Origin: Streptacidiphilus sp. P02-A3a
Lineage (GTDB): Bacteria > Actinomycetota > Actinomycetes > Streptomycetales > Streptomycetaceae
Reading direction: 5' to 3'
Length of the DNA: 64,000 nucleotides
Assembly (NCBI RefSeq): GCF_014084105.1
Contig: NZ_CP048289.1
Coordinates: 1,001,922 to 1,065,921 of the forward strand
Below the pieces are notes generated by a model. It did no database searches and was not told the DNA's origin. It saw only the letters and a list, made by a program, of their open reading frames with translations. Positions within the stretch are counted from its first letter, which is position 1; each line of letters starts with the position of its first letter. Both the position numbers and the translations under genes were made by a program. Of this stretch, positions 27,663 to 36,683 are shown piece after piece.

Positions 27663-28136
27663 TCAGCCGAACTGGCCCGGCTGGTAGTCACCGGCGGGCA
27701 CCTGCAGGATGACGTTCATCCGGTTGTAGCTGTTGATCAGGGCGATGAGCCCGACCAGGGCGGCCAGCTGCTCCTCGTCGTAGTGCTTGGCGGCGGCGGC
27801 CCACACCTCGTCACTGACCCCGCCACCGGCGTCGGCGAGGCGGGTGCCCTGCTCGGCCAGCTCCAGCGCGGCCCGCTCGGCCTCGGTGAAGACCCTGGCC
27901 TCCCGCCAGGCCGCGACCAGGTTGAGCCGGAGCGCGGTCTCCCCGGCCCGGGCGGCGTCCTTGGTGTGCATGTCCAGGCAGAAGCCGCAGCCGTTGATCT
28001 GGCTGGCGCGGATCTTCACCAGCTCCTGCGTCGCGGCCGGCAGCGTCGACCCGGCGATGGACTTGCCCGCGGAGTTGATGTACTTCAGGAACGTGGTCAC
28101 GGTCGGGCTGCCGAAGGGGTTGAGACGGGGTTCCAT
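27663..28136 (-). CDS. AhpD-like carboxymuconolactone decarboxylase family protein
   Basis: A 157-residue helical protein with the thiol motif 'INGCGFCLDMHTKDA' (CxxCxxxH), typical of alkylhydroperoxidase-like AhpD-fold proteins. 'IALINSYNRMNVILQVP' near the end is typical of the short YnjA/At4 type. It probably reduces peroxides using the vicinal Cys pair, with an unknown electron donor. It is monocistronic, between the AfsR-type gene and the second exporter operon. Confidence 0.88.
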   Translation of the reverse strand: MEPRLNPFGSPTVTTFLKYINSAGKSIAGSTLPAATQELVKIRASQINGCGFCLDMHTKDAARAGETALRLNLVAAWREARVFTEAERAALELAEQGTRLADAGGGVSDEVWAAAAKHYDEEQLAALVGLIALINSYNRMNVILQVPAGDYQPGQFG

Positions 28137-28162
28137 GGTGCTCTCCCTACTGGTGTCGACTC

Positions 28163-28188
28163 GCTGGAGCGGCGTGCTGGAGCGGCGT
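28163..28188. repeat. 13-bp tandem duplication
   Basis: GCTGGAGCGGCGT is present twice in tandem (28163-28175, 28176-28188) in the leader of the AhpD-like gene, with a degraded third copy beginning GCTGGATCG. Confidence 0.7.
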
Positions 28189-28305
28189 GCTGGATCGACG
28201 GCTACACATATGACCGAACCGGCCGCCGGAATGTGACAGCCGGACCGCCCCGCCGAGGGTGACCTGCGTCTCACCCACCCGACCCCGGATGGCGGCCTCC
28301 GAGGG

Positions 28306-28346
28306 CTGTCAGCGGCCGTGTCAGAGCCGTGACAGACCCGTGTCAG
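28306..28346. promoter_or_regulatory. Four heptamer direct repeats, candidate SARP operator
   Basis: CTGTCAG (28306), GTGTCAG (28318), GTGACAG (28329) and GTGTCAG (28340) have spacings of 12, 11 and 11 bp. Heptamers at 11-bp steps are the known layout of SARP binding sites. The last ends 22 bp before the exporter start at 28369. TGTCA-N6-TGACA inside the array could also serve a palindrome-binding repressor. Confidence 0.5.
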
Positions 28347-28368
28347 GACCGGCCGGGAAGGTCGGGGC

Positions 28369-29307
28369 ATGAGTAGTTCACAGATCGCGGTCTCCGGACT
28401 GCGCAAGGCGTACGGGGAAAAAGCCGTCCTCGACGGCATCGACTTCGAGGTCGCGGCGGGATCGGTCTTCTCGATGCTCGGCCCCAACGGGGCGGGCAAG
28501 ACCACGACGGTGAACATCCTGACGACGTTGCTGAGGGCCGACGCGGGCACGGTGCGCGTCGCCGGGTACGACGTGGCGACCGAGACCCGGCGGGTGCGCG
28601 CCGCCATCGGGGTCACCGGCCAGTTCGCCGCGGTGGACGAACTGCTGTCCGGCCGGGAGAACCTGCGGCTGATGGCGGACCTGAAGCGGGTGCGCTCCGC
28701 GGACCAGCTGGTCAACCGGCTGCTGGAGCGGTTCGACCTGGCGGAGTCGGCGGCGAAGCTGGTGTCGACCTACTCCGGCGGGATGCGCCGGAAGCTGGAC
28801 CTGGCGATGACGCTGGTCGGCAGCCCGCGGATCATCTTCCTGGACGAGCCGACGACCGGGCTCGACCCGCGCAGTCGGCGCACCATGTGGGAGATCGTCC
28901 GCGAGCTGGTGGCCGAGGGCACCACCGTCTTCCTCACCACCCAGTACCTGGAGGAGGCCGACCAGCTCGCCGACCGGGTCGTGGTGCTCGACCAGGGCCG
29001 CATCGTCGCCCAGGGCACCCCCGAGGAGCTCAAGCGGCAGATCCCCGGCACCCACGTCCGGCTCCGGTTCACCGCCGTCCACGAACTCAACGCGGCCGCG
29101 CGGATCCTGCCCGGCGCGACCCGGGACGACGCCGAGCTGACCCTGCGGGCCCCCACCGACGGCGGGTCGAGGGCGGTCCGGGCCGTGCTCGACCAGCTCG
29201 ACCAGCACAACCTCAGCGCCGAGGAGTTCTCCGTGCACACGCCGGACCTCGACGACGTCTTCCTGGCCCTGACCGGCCACCCCAGCGAAGCGGCGGTCAC
29301 CTCATGA
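28369..29307 (+). CDS. ABC transporter ATP-binding protein, DrrA type (second copy)
   Basis: A 312-residue ATPase, clearly paralogous to the one at 12517. Walker A is 'GPNGAGKTTTVNILTTLL', the signature 'YSGGMRRKLDLAMTL', Walker B 'RIIFLDEPTTGLDPRS', followed by 'TQYLEEADQLADRV'. The C-terminal part ends 'TPDLDDVFLALTGH'. It overlaps the permease by 4 bp (ATGA). The start ATG at 28369 follows GGGAAGG. The heptamer repeats just upstream and two SARP genes nearby suggest control by a SARP. Confidence 0.92.
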   Translation: MSSSQIAVSGLRKAYGEKAVLDGIDFEVAAGSVFSMLGPNGAGKTTTVNILTTLLRADAGTVRVAGYDVATETRRVRAAIGVTGQFAAVDELLSGRENLRLMADLKRVRSADQLVNRLLERFDLAESAAKLVSTYSGGMRRKLDLAMTLVGSPRIIFLDEPTTGLDPRSRRTMWEIVRELVAEGTTVFLTTQYLEEADQLADRVVVLDQGRIVAQGTPEELKRQIPGTHVRLRFTAVHELNAAARILPGATRDDAELTLRAPTDGGSRAVRAVLDQLDQHNLSAEEFSVHTPDLDDVFLALTGHPSEAAVTS

Positions 29308-30065
29308 GTACCCTCTCGACATCCCTCGGCGACTCGGCGATCATGCTGCGCCGCAACGTCAAGCACACGGTCCGGAACCCGGTGGCGGTGTTCCAGGGGG
29401 TGCTGTTCCCGATCGTGATGATGTTCATCTTCGTCGGCGTGTTCGGCGGCGACTTCAGGGTCCACGGCAGCTACGTCGACTACGCGGTGCCGGGCCTGAC
29501 CGTGATGGCCATCACCTACGGCCTGGGGCCCACCGCGACCGCCGTGAACGACGACATGACCAAGGGCATCATCAACCGGTTCCGGACCATGGACGTCTCC
29601 CGTGGCGCGGTGATGACCGGTCACGTCGTCTCCACCTCGGCACGCAGCCTGATCGCCGTCGCGGCCATCATCGGCGTCGGCCTCGCGATGGGATTCCGGT
29701 CCCAGGCGAGCCTGCTCGACTGGCTCGGCGCGATCGGCGTGCTGCTGCTGCTCGCCTTCGCCACCAGCTGGCTCACGGTCGCCATGGGGCTGGCCGCCAA
29801 GAGCGCGGAGTCGGCGGGCATGGCCACCGTCCCGATGATCATGCTGCCGTTCCTGAGCAGCGCGTTCGTTCCCGCCGACACCATGAGGACCGGGATCCGC
29901 CAGTTCGTGGAGTACCAGCCCTTCACACCGATCATCGAGACGCTGCGGGGACTGCTGGCCGGCACGCCGTCGGCGGGCAACGCCGCTGCCGCCGTGGCCT
30001 GGTGCGTCGGGTTCGGACTGGTCGGCTACCTGTGGGCGGTCGCCTCCTTCAGGAAGCGAGCGTGA
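29304..30065 (+). CDS. ABC-2 type permease, DrrB type (second copy)
   Basis: A 253-residue permease with six predicted helices: 'GVLFPIVMMFIFVGVFGG' near the start, 'LIAVAAIIGVGLAMGF', 'AIGVLLLLAFATSWLTVAMG' and the family stretch 'NDDMTKGIINRFRTMDVSRG'. 'SSAFVPADTMRTGIRQF' is the usual loop before the last helices. Together with the ATPase it forms an exporter for an unknown small molecule. Its last 17 bp overlap the end of the convergent SARP gene. Confidence 0.9.
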   Translation: MSTLSTSLGDSAIMLRRNVKHTVRNPVAVFQGVLFPIVMMFIFVGVFGGDFRVHGSYVDYAVPGLTVMAITYGLGPTATAVNDDMTKGIINRFRTMDVSRGAVMTGHVVSTSARSLIAVAAIIGVGLAMGFRSQASLLDWLGAIGVLLLLAFATSWLTVAMGLAAKSAESAGMATVPMIMLPFLSSAFVPADTMRTGIRQFVEYQPFTPIIETLRGLLAGTPSAGNAAAAVAWCVGFGLVGYLWAVASFRKRA

Positions 30066-33000
30066 CCGCCGCCAACTCGGACCAGTCCGCGCGCGTCCCC
30101 TCCCCGACCGCCTCGGCGAACCCCGCGTCGCCGAGGCGGTCCCGCGCCGCCCGCTCGATCCGGTCCACGTCCGGGTGCGAGCGGTCCGGCAGCCCGCGCA
30201 CCCCGACACTGGCCGCGAGCAGCCGCGCCGCCTGCGCGTGCTCCGCGCGGCGCAGCGCCAGGTCCGCGACCCGACCAGGATCTGTGCGATCAGCGGCGCG
30301 TGCCCCGCCTCGGCCGCCGCCTGGCAGGCCGCCGCCCGGTGCCGCCGGGCGTCGCCCAGGTCCTCGGCGAGATAGCCGAGCAGGTCGTGGGTCACCGCGC
30401 GCAGGCTCGCCTGCTCCGCTTCGGCACCCAACAAGGACTTGGCGAGCTCCAGTTGCTGGCGCGCCTGCCCGAAGTCACCGCTCCAGCGGGCGAGTTCCGC
30501 CTTGGTGAGGGCCAACTCGGCCAGCGCGTCCGGCCAGGCCACCCGCTCCGCGCACCGCTGCGCCTCGGCGAGCGCCGCCGCGCCGGCCGCCCGGTCGCCC
30601 AGCAGCCAGTACAGCTGCGCCTGCCGCGACCGCATCCGGATGACGTCCTCGCTGGCGCCGACCTCGGTGACCACCGCGATCGCCTGCTGGTAGAGCTCGC
30701 AGGCGTCCGCGAACTCGCCGCGCACCGCGATCCGGTCCGCCAGTTCGGACAGGGCGAACGAGATCCCGAACCGTTCGCCGATCGCCCGGAACTCGGCCAG
30801 TGCCGTCTCCAGGTGCGCCTCCGCGTCCGTGCCGCCCTGGCCGCGCATGATCCGCATCTTGCCGAGGTGCAGTCGGGCCAGCGCCCGGGCCCAGGGGTCC
30901 TCGGCGGCCAGCATCGGCTCGAACGCGGGCAGGAACGCGTCCGGCGCCCGCAGCATCTCCTCCAGCGGGGCGATGAACCCCATCAGCGGGTGGCGGCACT
31001 GACTGCCCTGGCTGTACCGGTACGCCTGGTGGATCCACCGCGCCGCCTGGTGCTCGTCGCCGCGCCCGGAGGTCACGAACATCACCACCAGGGCGTACAC
31101 CGTGGCCCTGACCTCGTCGGTGACCTCGCCGGGGACCTCGATGGCCGCGGTGATCAGCTCCAGGCCCTCGGCCTTGTGCCCGCTGAGCCACCAGTACCAG
31201 CCGGCGGCGGCCGCCAGCCGCATCGCCGCCTGCGCCTCACCGGCCGCGAGCGCGCCGCGCGACGCGGCGCCGATGTTGTCGTGCTCGGCCTCCAGCACGG
31301 CGAGCCAGTGCAGCTGGTCGGCGCGGCGCAGCTGCGGCTCCGCGGCCTCGGCGAGTTCGGTGACGTACGCCAGATGCGCGCGGCGGGCCAGGTCCGACTC
31401 CTCCGCCTCGGCGAGCCGCTGTCCGGCGTACTCCTGGATCGTGCCGAGCATCCGGTAGCGCGGCGCCGTGTCGCCCGCCGTGACCAGCAGCGACTTCTCG
31501 ACCAGCGAGGTGAGCAGGTCGAGCACCTGCCGCTGGTCGACCCCGTCGCCGACGCAGACCCGCTCGGCCGCCTCCAGGCTCGCCCCGCCGGAGAACACCG
31601 AGAGCCTGCGCAGCACCATCCGTTCGGCTCCGGTGAGCAGTTCCCAGCTCCAGTCGACCATCGCCCGCAGCGTCCGGTGCCGCGGCAACGCGGTACGGCT
31701 GCCGCTGGTCAGCAGCCGGAACCGGTCGTCGAGCCGGTGGGCCAACCGGTCGACGGACATGGTGCGCAGGCTGGCCGCGGCCAGTTCGATCGCCAGCGGC
31801 ATCCCGTCCAGCACCCGGCAGACCCGGACCATCGTCGCCAGCGTGCCGGGATCGGCCGCGAGGTCCCGGCGTACCGCGCCCGCCCGGTCCCGCAGCAGCT
31901 GGACGGCGGGGGAGGACTCCATCTCGGCGCGGGTCGGGTACGCGTCCGGCAGCGCCAGCGGCTCGACCAGCCACAGCGCCTCGCCGGTGATGCCGAGCGG
32001 CTCCCGGCTGGTCGCCAGGATCCGCAGCCGTCGGCACTCGCCCAGCACCCGGTGCGCGAAGGCCGCCGCCGCCTCGATCACGTGCTCGCAGTTGTCCAGG
32101 ATCAGCAGCGCCTCCCGCTCCCGGACCGCGGAGATGAGCCGGTCCGTCAGCGACGCGTGGGGCGCCCCGCCGAGCAGCGCGTCGCGCAGGCCGAGACCGG
32201 CGAGCGCCGCCTGCGCCACATCACCGTCCGTGCCGATGGCGGCGAGTTCCACCAGCCAGGCCCCGTCCGGGAGGTCGCCGAGGAGGGTGCGCGCGGTCTC
32301 GGTGGCCAGCCTGGTCTTCCCGGCGCCGCCCGGCCCGATCACGGTGGTGAGCCGGTGCGCGGTGCTGAGCTCGCGGACCGCGGCGACGTCGGCGCCCCGG
32401 CCGACGAAGCTGGTCAGCTCGGCCCGCAGGTTGGTCCGGCGGCCAACCTCTGGCTGCCCCAACTCGCCCCGCAGCAGCGCGACATGCAGCGCGGCCAGCT
32501 CCGCCGAGGGGTCCACGCCGAGCGCGTCGGCCAGGGCCTCCCGGGCGCGCTGGTACACCAGCAGTGCCTCGCTCTGGCGGCCGCCCGCGACCAGCGCGCG
32601 CATCAGCGCGGCGACCAGCCGTTCCCGAACCGGGTGCGCGGCCACCAGGTCGGTCAGCTCGGTGACCAGCTCCGCACCGCGGCCGAGGGCGACCTCGGCG
32701 TCCACCCGCTCCTCCACGGCGGTCAGCCGCAGCCCCTCCAGCCGGACGACCGCGGCGTCGAACGCGCCGCTGTCCGGCAGCCCGACGTCCTGCATGGCCG
32801 TGCCGCGCCACAGGTCCAGGGCCTCCCGCAGCAGCCGTACCCGCGGCGCGCCGTCCTCGGCGCCGGCCCGGCCCGCGGCCAGCAGCCGTTCGAACCGCAC
32901 GGCGTCGACCGCGTCCGGCTCCAGCCGCAGCCGGTAGCCGTCCGGCTGGCCCTCGACCACCCCGTCCGGCAGCGCCTTGCGCAGTCGGGAGACCAGGCGT

Positions 33001-33191
33001 TGCAGGGCGTTGGTGGCATCGGCGGGCGGGTGCTCCCCCCAGATCCAGTCGACCAGCGAGGCCTTCGGGACCACCTGCCCCGGCCGCAGCGCCAGCGCGG
33101 CCAACAGCCCGCGCAGCCGCGCGCCCGGCACGTCGGCCAGACCACCGCCGTCCGTACGAACCTCGAATGGACCCAGCATCGCGATCTGCAC
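30049..33191 (-). pseudogene. SARP/AfsR-like regulator with one-base frameshift near its C-terminus
   Basis: Once the frame is restored this is a protein of about 1047 residues. It has an OmpR-type DNA-binding domain ('LVDWIWGEHPPADATNALQR'), BTAD ('LVAGGRQSEALLVYQRARE'), an ATPase with P-loop 'VIGPGGAGKTRLATETA' and 'LLILDNCEHVIEAA', and a long helical C-terminal part. It reads through 'APLIAQILVG'. A C-run at 30270-30272 then seems one base short. Adding one base continues the family tail 'VADLALRRAEHAQ...' to a stop at 30049-30051. As given, the frame runs on antisense to the exporter genes. A sequencing error or a true mutation are both possible. GTG at 33191 is the chosen start. Confidence 0.75.
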
Positions 33192-33332
33192 CCGCTGATT
33201 TTGGCACGGCCGTCCAGACGCTCCACGGCCCCACCGAGGCCGCAGCCATGCCGAATTCGCACAAGTAACCGGGAAGTTGAATACACTCTCGCTCATCCGG
33301 GCTGCCGGGTAAGGGAGATGGGGAGTGTACGG

Positions 33333-34171
33333 ATGAGCACGGACGACCTGGGGCAGGACCAACCGTTCAGCGCCCGCATCCGGCAGGACGTACCGCACAG
33401 CGCCCGCATGTACGACTACTTCCTCGGCGGCAAGGACCACTACGCGGTGGACCGCGAGGCGGCCGAGCGCGTGCTTGAGGTGTTCCCCAACATGAGGTTG
33501 GCGGTACGCGCGAACCGCTCGTTCATGCGCCGGGCGACCCGCGCGCTGGCGGAGCGCGGGCTGCGGCAGTGGCTGGACATCGGCACCGGCATCCCCACCT
33601 CCCCGAACCTGCACGAGGTCGCGCAGGGGTGGCGCCGGAGGCACGCGTGGTCTACGTCGACAACGACCCGGTCGTGCTCGCGCACTCCCGCGCGCTGATG
33701 ACCAGCACCCCGCAGGGCCGGACCGCCTACATCCACGGCGACGTGCGCGACCTGGACGCGATCCTCGGCGACCCGCAGCTGACGGAGGCGCTCGACCTCG
33801 GGCAGCCGGTGGTGCTGTCGATGGTCGCGCTGCTGCACTTCGTCCCCGACCTGGACGAGGCGCTCGGCCTGGTGAACGCGCTGCTCAAGCCGCTGCCGCC
33901 GGGTTCGGCGCTGGTCCTCTCGCATGCGACGGCAGACCTGGACCCGGAGGGCGCGCCGAAGGTGCAGGAGATCTACAACCAGGTCGGCACCACGCTCCGG
34001 CTCCGGTCCCGCACCGAGTTCGGCTCGTTCTTCGAGGGCCTGGAGCTGCTGCGACCGGGCATCACCACCGCGCACCGCTGGGACCCGGACGGCACCGGCG
34101 TCGACGGCCTGGACATCACCGCGACCGACGCCCAGGTGTCCTTCTACGCAGGCGTCGGCATCAAGAAGTAG
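33333..34171 (+). pseudogene. SAM-dependent methyltransferase with one-base frameshift
   Basis: With the frame restored this is a 279-residue protein of the actinobacterial Methyltransf_19 (DUF574) type. It starts 'VPHSARMYDYFLGGKDHYAV'. The SAM-binding motif 'WLDIGTGIPTSPNLHEVAQ' is in the first frame, and 'RVVYVDNDPVVLAHSRALM' with 'GDVRDLDAIL' in the second. The break is in the G-run at 33626-33629, where one extra G would join the two halves as 'AQGVAPEARVVYVD'. Ribosome-binding site GGGGAG at 33320-33325. The substrate is unknown. It is divergent from the SARP gene. Confidence 0.8.
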
Positions 34172-34277
34172 CCAACCGTCCTTCGACGCTGCCAGACGCC
34201 TCCCAGAAGGTCGCCGATGAGCGGGAACGGCCGGGCCGCAACAGGCCCCGCTCTCTCCGGTGGGCGAGGATGGTCGC

Positions 34278-34466
34278 ATGACGAACCGCTTGGGTGGCAC
34301 GACCTCGCCGTATCTGCTTCAGCACGCCGAGAACCCGGTCGACTGGTGGCCCTGGGGGCCGGAGGCGTTCGAGGAGGCTCGGCGGCGGGATGTGCCAGTA
34401 CTGCTGTCGGTCGGGTATGCCGCTTGTCACTGGTGTCAGTGTAAGCACCGAAGCATGAGCTTCTGA
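34278..34466 (+). pseudogene. Truncated 5' copy of the YyaL-like gene (left end of island)
   Basis: The first 54 residues, from '[20 protein letters not shown]' to 'YAACHWCQ', equal the start of the full gene at 39086. Then the frame enters foreign sequence and stops at 34466. This is the original chromosomal start (ATG at 34278, GAGGA ahead of it), cut off from its gene by the island. Confidence 0.9.
34283..34414. repeat. Left 132-bp direct repeat (attL-like)
   Basis: Identical to 39088-39219. Identity starts at GAACCGCTTGG and ends at CTGTCGGTCGG. For about 24 bp beyond the right edge the two copies stay similar, with changes only at synonymous sites, so the element's own attachment sequence mimics the host gene. 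Confidence 0.9.
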
Positions 34467-34475
34467 CCTGGTGCT

Positions 34476-34628
34476 ATGGCAGGTGGTAGCGCTGTGGGTG
34501 CCAGCAGTGACGACTGGGATGCGAGGATCGACGTCTGGGCGGAGGAGCAGCTCGCCCTCTCGCCTGACTGGTCTGCGGAGAAGTGGGAGTGCAGCCTCGC
34601 GCTGTTGGGCGTGGAGAAGCCGGAGTAG
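34476..34628 (+). CDS. Small hypothetical protein at the island's left end
   Basis: A 50-residue frame from ATG at 34476 to TAG at 34626-34628. It contains 'SDDWDARIDVWAEEQLALSP' and 'DWSAEKWECSLALLGVEKPE', an acidic, Trp-rich, probably helical protein. Third positions are G/C-rich as in real genes, and a hairpin follows at 34650-34677. No known family is claimed. Confidence 0.45.
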   Translation: MAGGSAVGASSDDWDARIDVWAEEQLALSPDWSAEKWECSLALLGVEKPE

Positions 34629-34649
34629 GGTCACGTCTCCGGGTAGCTC

Positions 34650-34677
34650 GCCGGGCGCGTTTGCAGGTTCGCCCGGC
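34650..34677. terminator. Hairpin after the small island gene
   Basis: GCCGGGCG (34650-34657) pairs with CGCCCGGC (34670-34677) across a 12-nt loop, 22 bp after the small gene's stop. Confidence 0.5.
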
Positions 34678-34840
34678 GGCACCGTGAGAGGACTGCTCCG
34701 AGCTGCCGGGGGCCCGGGCGGGGCGTCAGCGTATGAGGCAGGCCGGGTGTCCATTGCCGACGATCACGCAGGGTGGGCGCGGGGCACGGACTGGACGATT
34801 GGCCGTGGTCTTGTCGGGGGTGGGCAGTATCGTCGGGGGT

Positions 34841-35749
34841 ATGCAGGAGCACTGGGGAGATGAGCGAGCGGCGATGGTCGTGCTGCTTCGCCGTGCCCGC
34901 ACGGAGCGGCAGGAGCAGGAGGTTGTGGCGCGGGTAGTGGAGGTCGGCGGTGCTTGGCGGCTTCTGGGGAAGGAGCCGCCTTCGCTGTTTGGTGGTACTG
35001 CTGACGAGGAGCTTCCTGCTGCCCGCGCGGAACTGGAACGCTGGGCGGCGCAGGGCATTGGGGTGCATACGCTGACCGAGCCGGACTACCCGCAGCAGCT
35101 GAGTAGCGCCTTCGATGCGCCGGGGTTGGTTTTCACCCGTGGTGCGGTGCAGCCCGATGATGCGGGAGTGGCGGTGGTTGGCTCGCGTCAGGCCTCGCCC
35201 CAGGCGCTGGCCGATGCGGGCGCCATCGCCCGCGGGCTGGTCGCGCGCAAGCTGAGCGTGGTGTCCGGCCTTGCATCGGGTATCGACACGGCGGCGACGG
35301 CGGCCGCACTAGAAGCGGGTGGCCGCGCGGTCGGCGTGATCGGTACCGGCGTTTACCACGCCTACCCGCCGGAGAACCTCGGGCTGCATCGGCGAGTCGT
35401 TGCCTCGGGACTGGTGCTCTCCCCGTTCTGGCCAGACACTCCGCCGTCGAAGACGACCTTCCCGCGCCGGAACGGCACGATGTCGGCGTACAGCCTGGCC
35501 ACGGTGATCGTGGCGGCCGGCCCGCGTAGCGGTACGCGCATCCAGGCGCGTAAGGCAGTCGAGCACGGCCGTCCGGTGATCCTGCTCCGCTCCGTTCTCA
35601 ACGGGAACGACTGGGCGCATGAACTGCTGGACCGGCCCGACGTCCATGTCGCGGAGGATGTGGACTGTGTCCTGGGAATGCTGGACGACATCGTTCGCCG
35701 CCCGTCGGACGTTGACCGCCTGCTGCGGGATCTCGTCGACCTGCCGTGA
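34841..35749 (+). CDS. DprA/Smf-like Rossmann-fold protein
   Basis: A 302-residue protein. The first ~70 residues are helical. The rest is a DprA/Smf Rossmann fold: 'VAVVGSRQASPQALADAGAI', 'VVSGLASGIDTAATAAALEA', 'VIGTGVYHAYPPENLGLHRR', 'FPRRNGTMSAYSLATVIVAA' and 'RSGTRIQARKAVEHGR'. DprA loads RecA on incoming single-stranded DNA, but relatives of the SLOG superfamily also bind nucleotides. It lacks the C-terminal winged helix common in chromosomal DprA. It overlaps the phosphoribosyltransferase gene by 4 bp, so the two likely act together. ATG at 34841 comes after GGGGG. Confidence 0.8.
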   Translation: MQEHWGDERAAMVVLLRRARTERQEQEVVARVVEVGGAWRLLGKEPPSLFGGTADEELPAARAELERWAAQGIGVHTLTEPDYPQQLSSAFDAPGLVFTRGAVQPDDAGVAVVGSRQASPQALADAGAIARGLVARKLSVVSGLASGIDTAATAAALEAGGRAVGVIGTGVYHAYPPENLGLHRRVVASGLVLSPFWPDTPPSKTTFPRRNGTMSAYSLATVIVAAGPRSGTRIQARKAVEHGRPVILLRSVLNGNDWAHELLDRPDVHVAEDVDCVLGMLDDIVRRPSDVDRLLRDLVDLP

Positions 35750-36537
35750 CGGGTGACCCCAGGGAGGCGCGTGCCGCCGAGATCATCTCCCGAACCAGGT
35801 TCGTCGATCACTTCCTTGCTCCGGTCCGATCCGTTCACGGCATCTGTGAGGTGTGTGCTGAACCCCTTGTCGGCGGCGGATCACGGTGCGCTACCTGCGC
35901 GTCCCATGCTCGGAAGGCAGAGGCTCTGGGGGTGCCGACGGCGGACCGTGTCGTTTTCGCGGCGTACTCGGTAGCGGCCCGTCAGTCGGATTGGGACATG
36001 CACCGCTACAAGGCCGCTGCATCGGGTCCGACGAACCCCTCGTGGATGCGGGCGGCGGGGCTGGCTGCGTACTTCGGCCTGATGCACCGCGCCTGTCTGG
36101 ACGCCGGACCGGCCGGGCCGGTCGATGCTTTCGCGATGGTGCCCTCGCTCAGCGGCCGGCCGTTGCCGCATCCGCTCCAAGCCCTCGTGGACTACCTGCT
36201 GCCGGGCGTTCAAGCCGTCCCGCTGGCCGCGTCCACGGCGGATCGGGGAGACCGTGATCAGCGGAGGGCCTTCCAGCCCGACTACTTCGACGTGGGCGAT
36301 ACGGGCGTGGTCCGTGGTCGTCATATCGTACTCGTCGACGACACCTGGGTGACCGGTAGTCATCTCCAGTCCGCAACAGCAGTCCTGCGACAGGCAGGCG
36401 CGGCACACGTGACGGGCCTGGTGCTCGCCCGCCGCCTGCGTCCGGACTGGGGAACGAACGGTATTTTCATCGCCGAGCAGCTCGCCCGTCCTTACGACGT
36501 CACGGCCTGCCCGGTGGGCGGGCATGCCGAATGCTGA
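35746..36537 (+). CDS. ComF-like phosphoribosyltransferase with zinc-ribbon start
   Basis: A 263-residue protein. The N-terminus has paired Cys ('ICEVCAEPLVGGGSRCATC'), as in the zinc ribbon of ComFC. The C-terminal half is a type I PRTase with the PRPP loop 'GRHIVLVDDTWVTGSHLQSA'. Its start GTG overlaps the DprA-like stop (GTGA). ComF and DprA are both tied to DNA uptake in transformable bacteria. Here the two stand as a private pair on an island, which suggests a linked nucleotide or DNA function, perhaps defence. The substrate base is unknown. Confidence 0.78.
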   Translation: MTGDPREARAAEIISRTRFVDHFLAPVRSVHGICEVCAEPLVGGGSRCATCASHARKAEALGVPTADRVVFAAYSVAARQSDWDMHRYKAAASGPTNPSWMRAAGLAAYFGLMHRACLDAGPAGPVDAFAMVPSLSGRPLPHPLQALVDYLLPGVQAVPLAASTADRGDRDQRRAFQPDYFDVGDTGVVRGRHIVLVDDTWVTGSHLQSATAVLRQAGAAHVTGLVLARRLRPDWGTNGIFIAEQLARPYDVTACPVGGHAEC

Positions 36538-36683
36538 CGCTATGGGCGCGAGTCTGTGGTCTCTGCCGTGAGCAGATAGACAAAAATCTCTGAGCAACGA
36601 GCCTGGCCAAGTATGTGGTTGGCGAGCAAGAGAAAACACGACATTGCGTATCCCGCAACATGGAAGTGTGAATTTCAGATAGG

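Noticed and set aside
28770-30048. Continuation of the SARP reading frame antisense through the exporter genes
   Set aside because: It lies entirely opposite two well-supported ABC genes and appears only because of the one-base frameshift; its residues (Arg/Gly/His rich) look like antisense translation.
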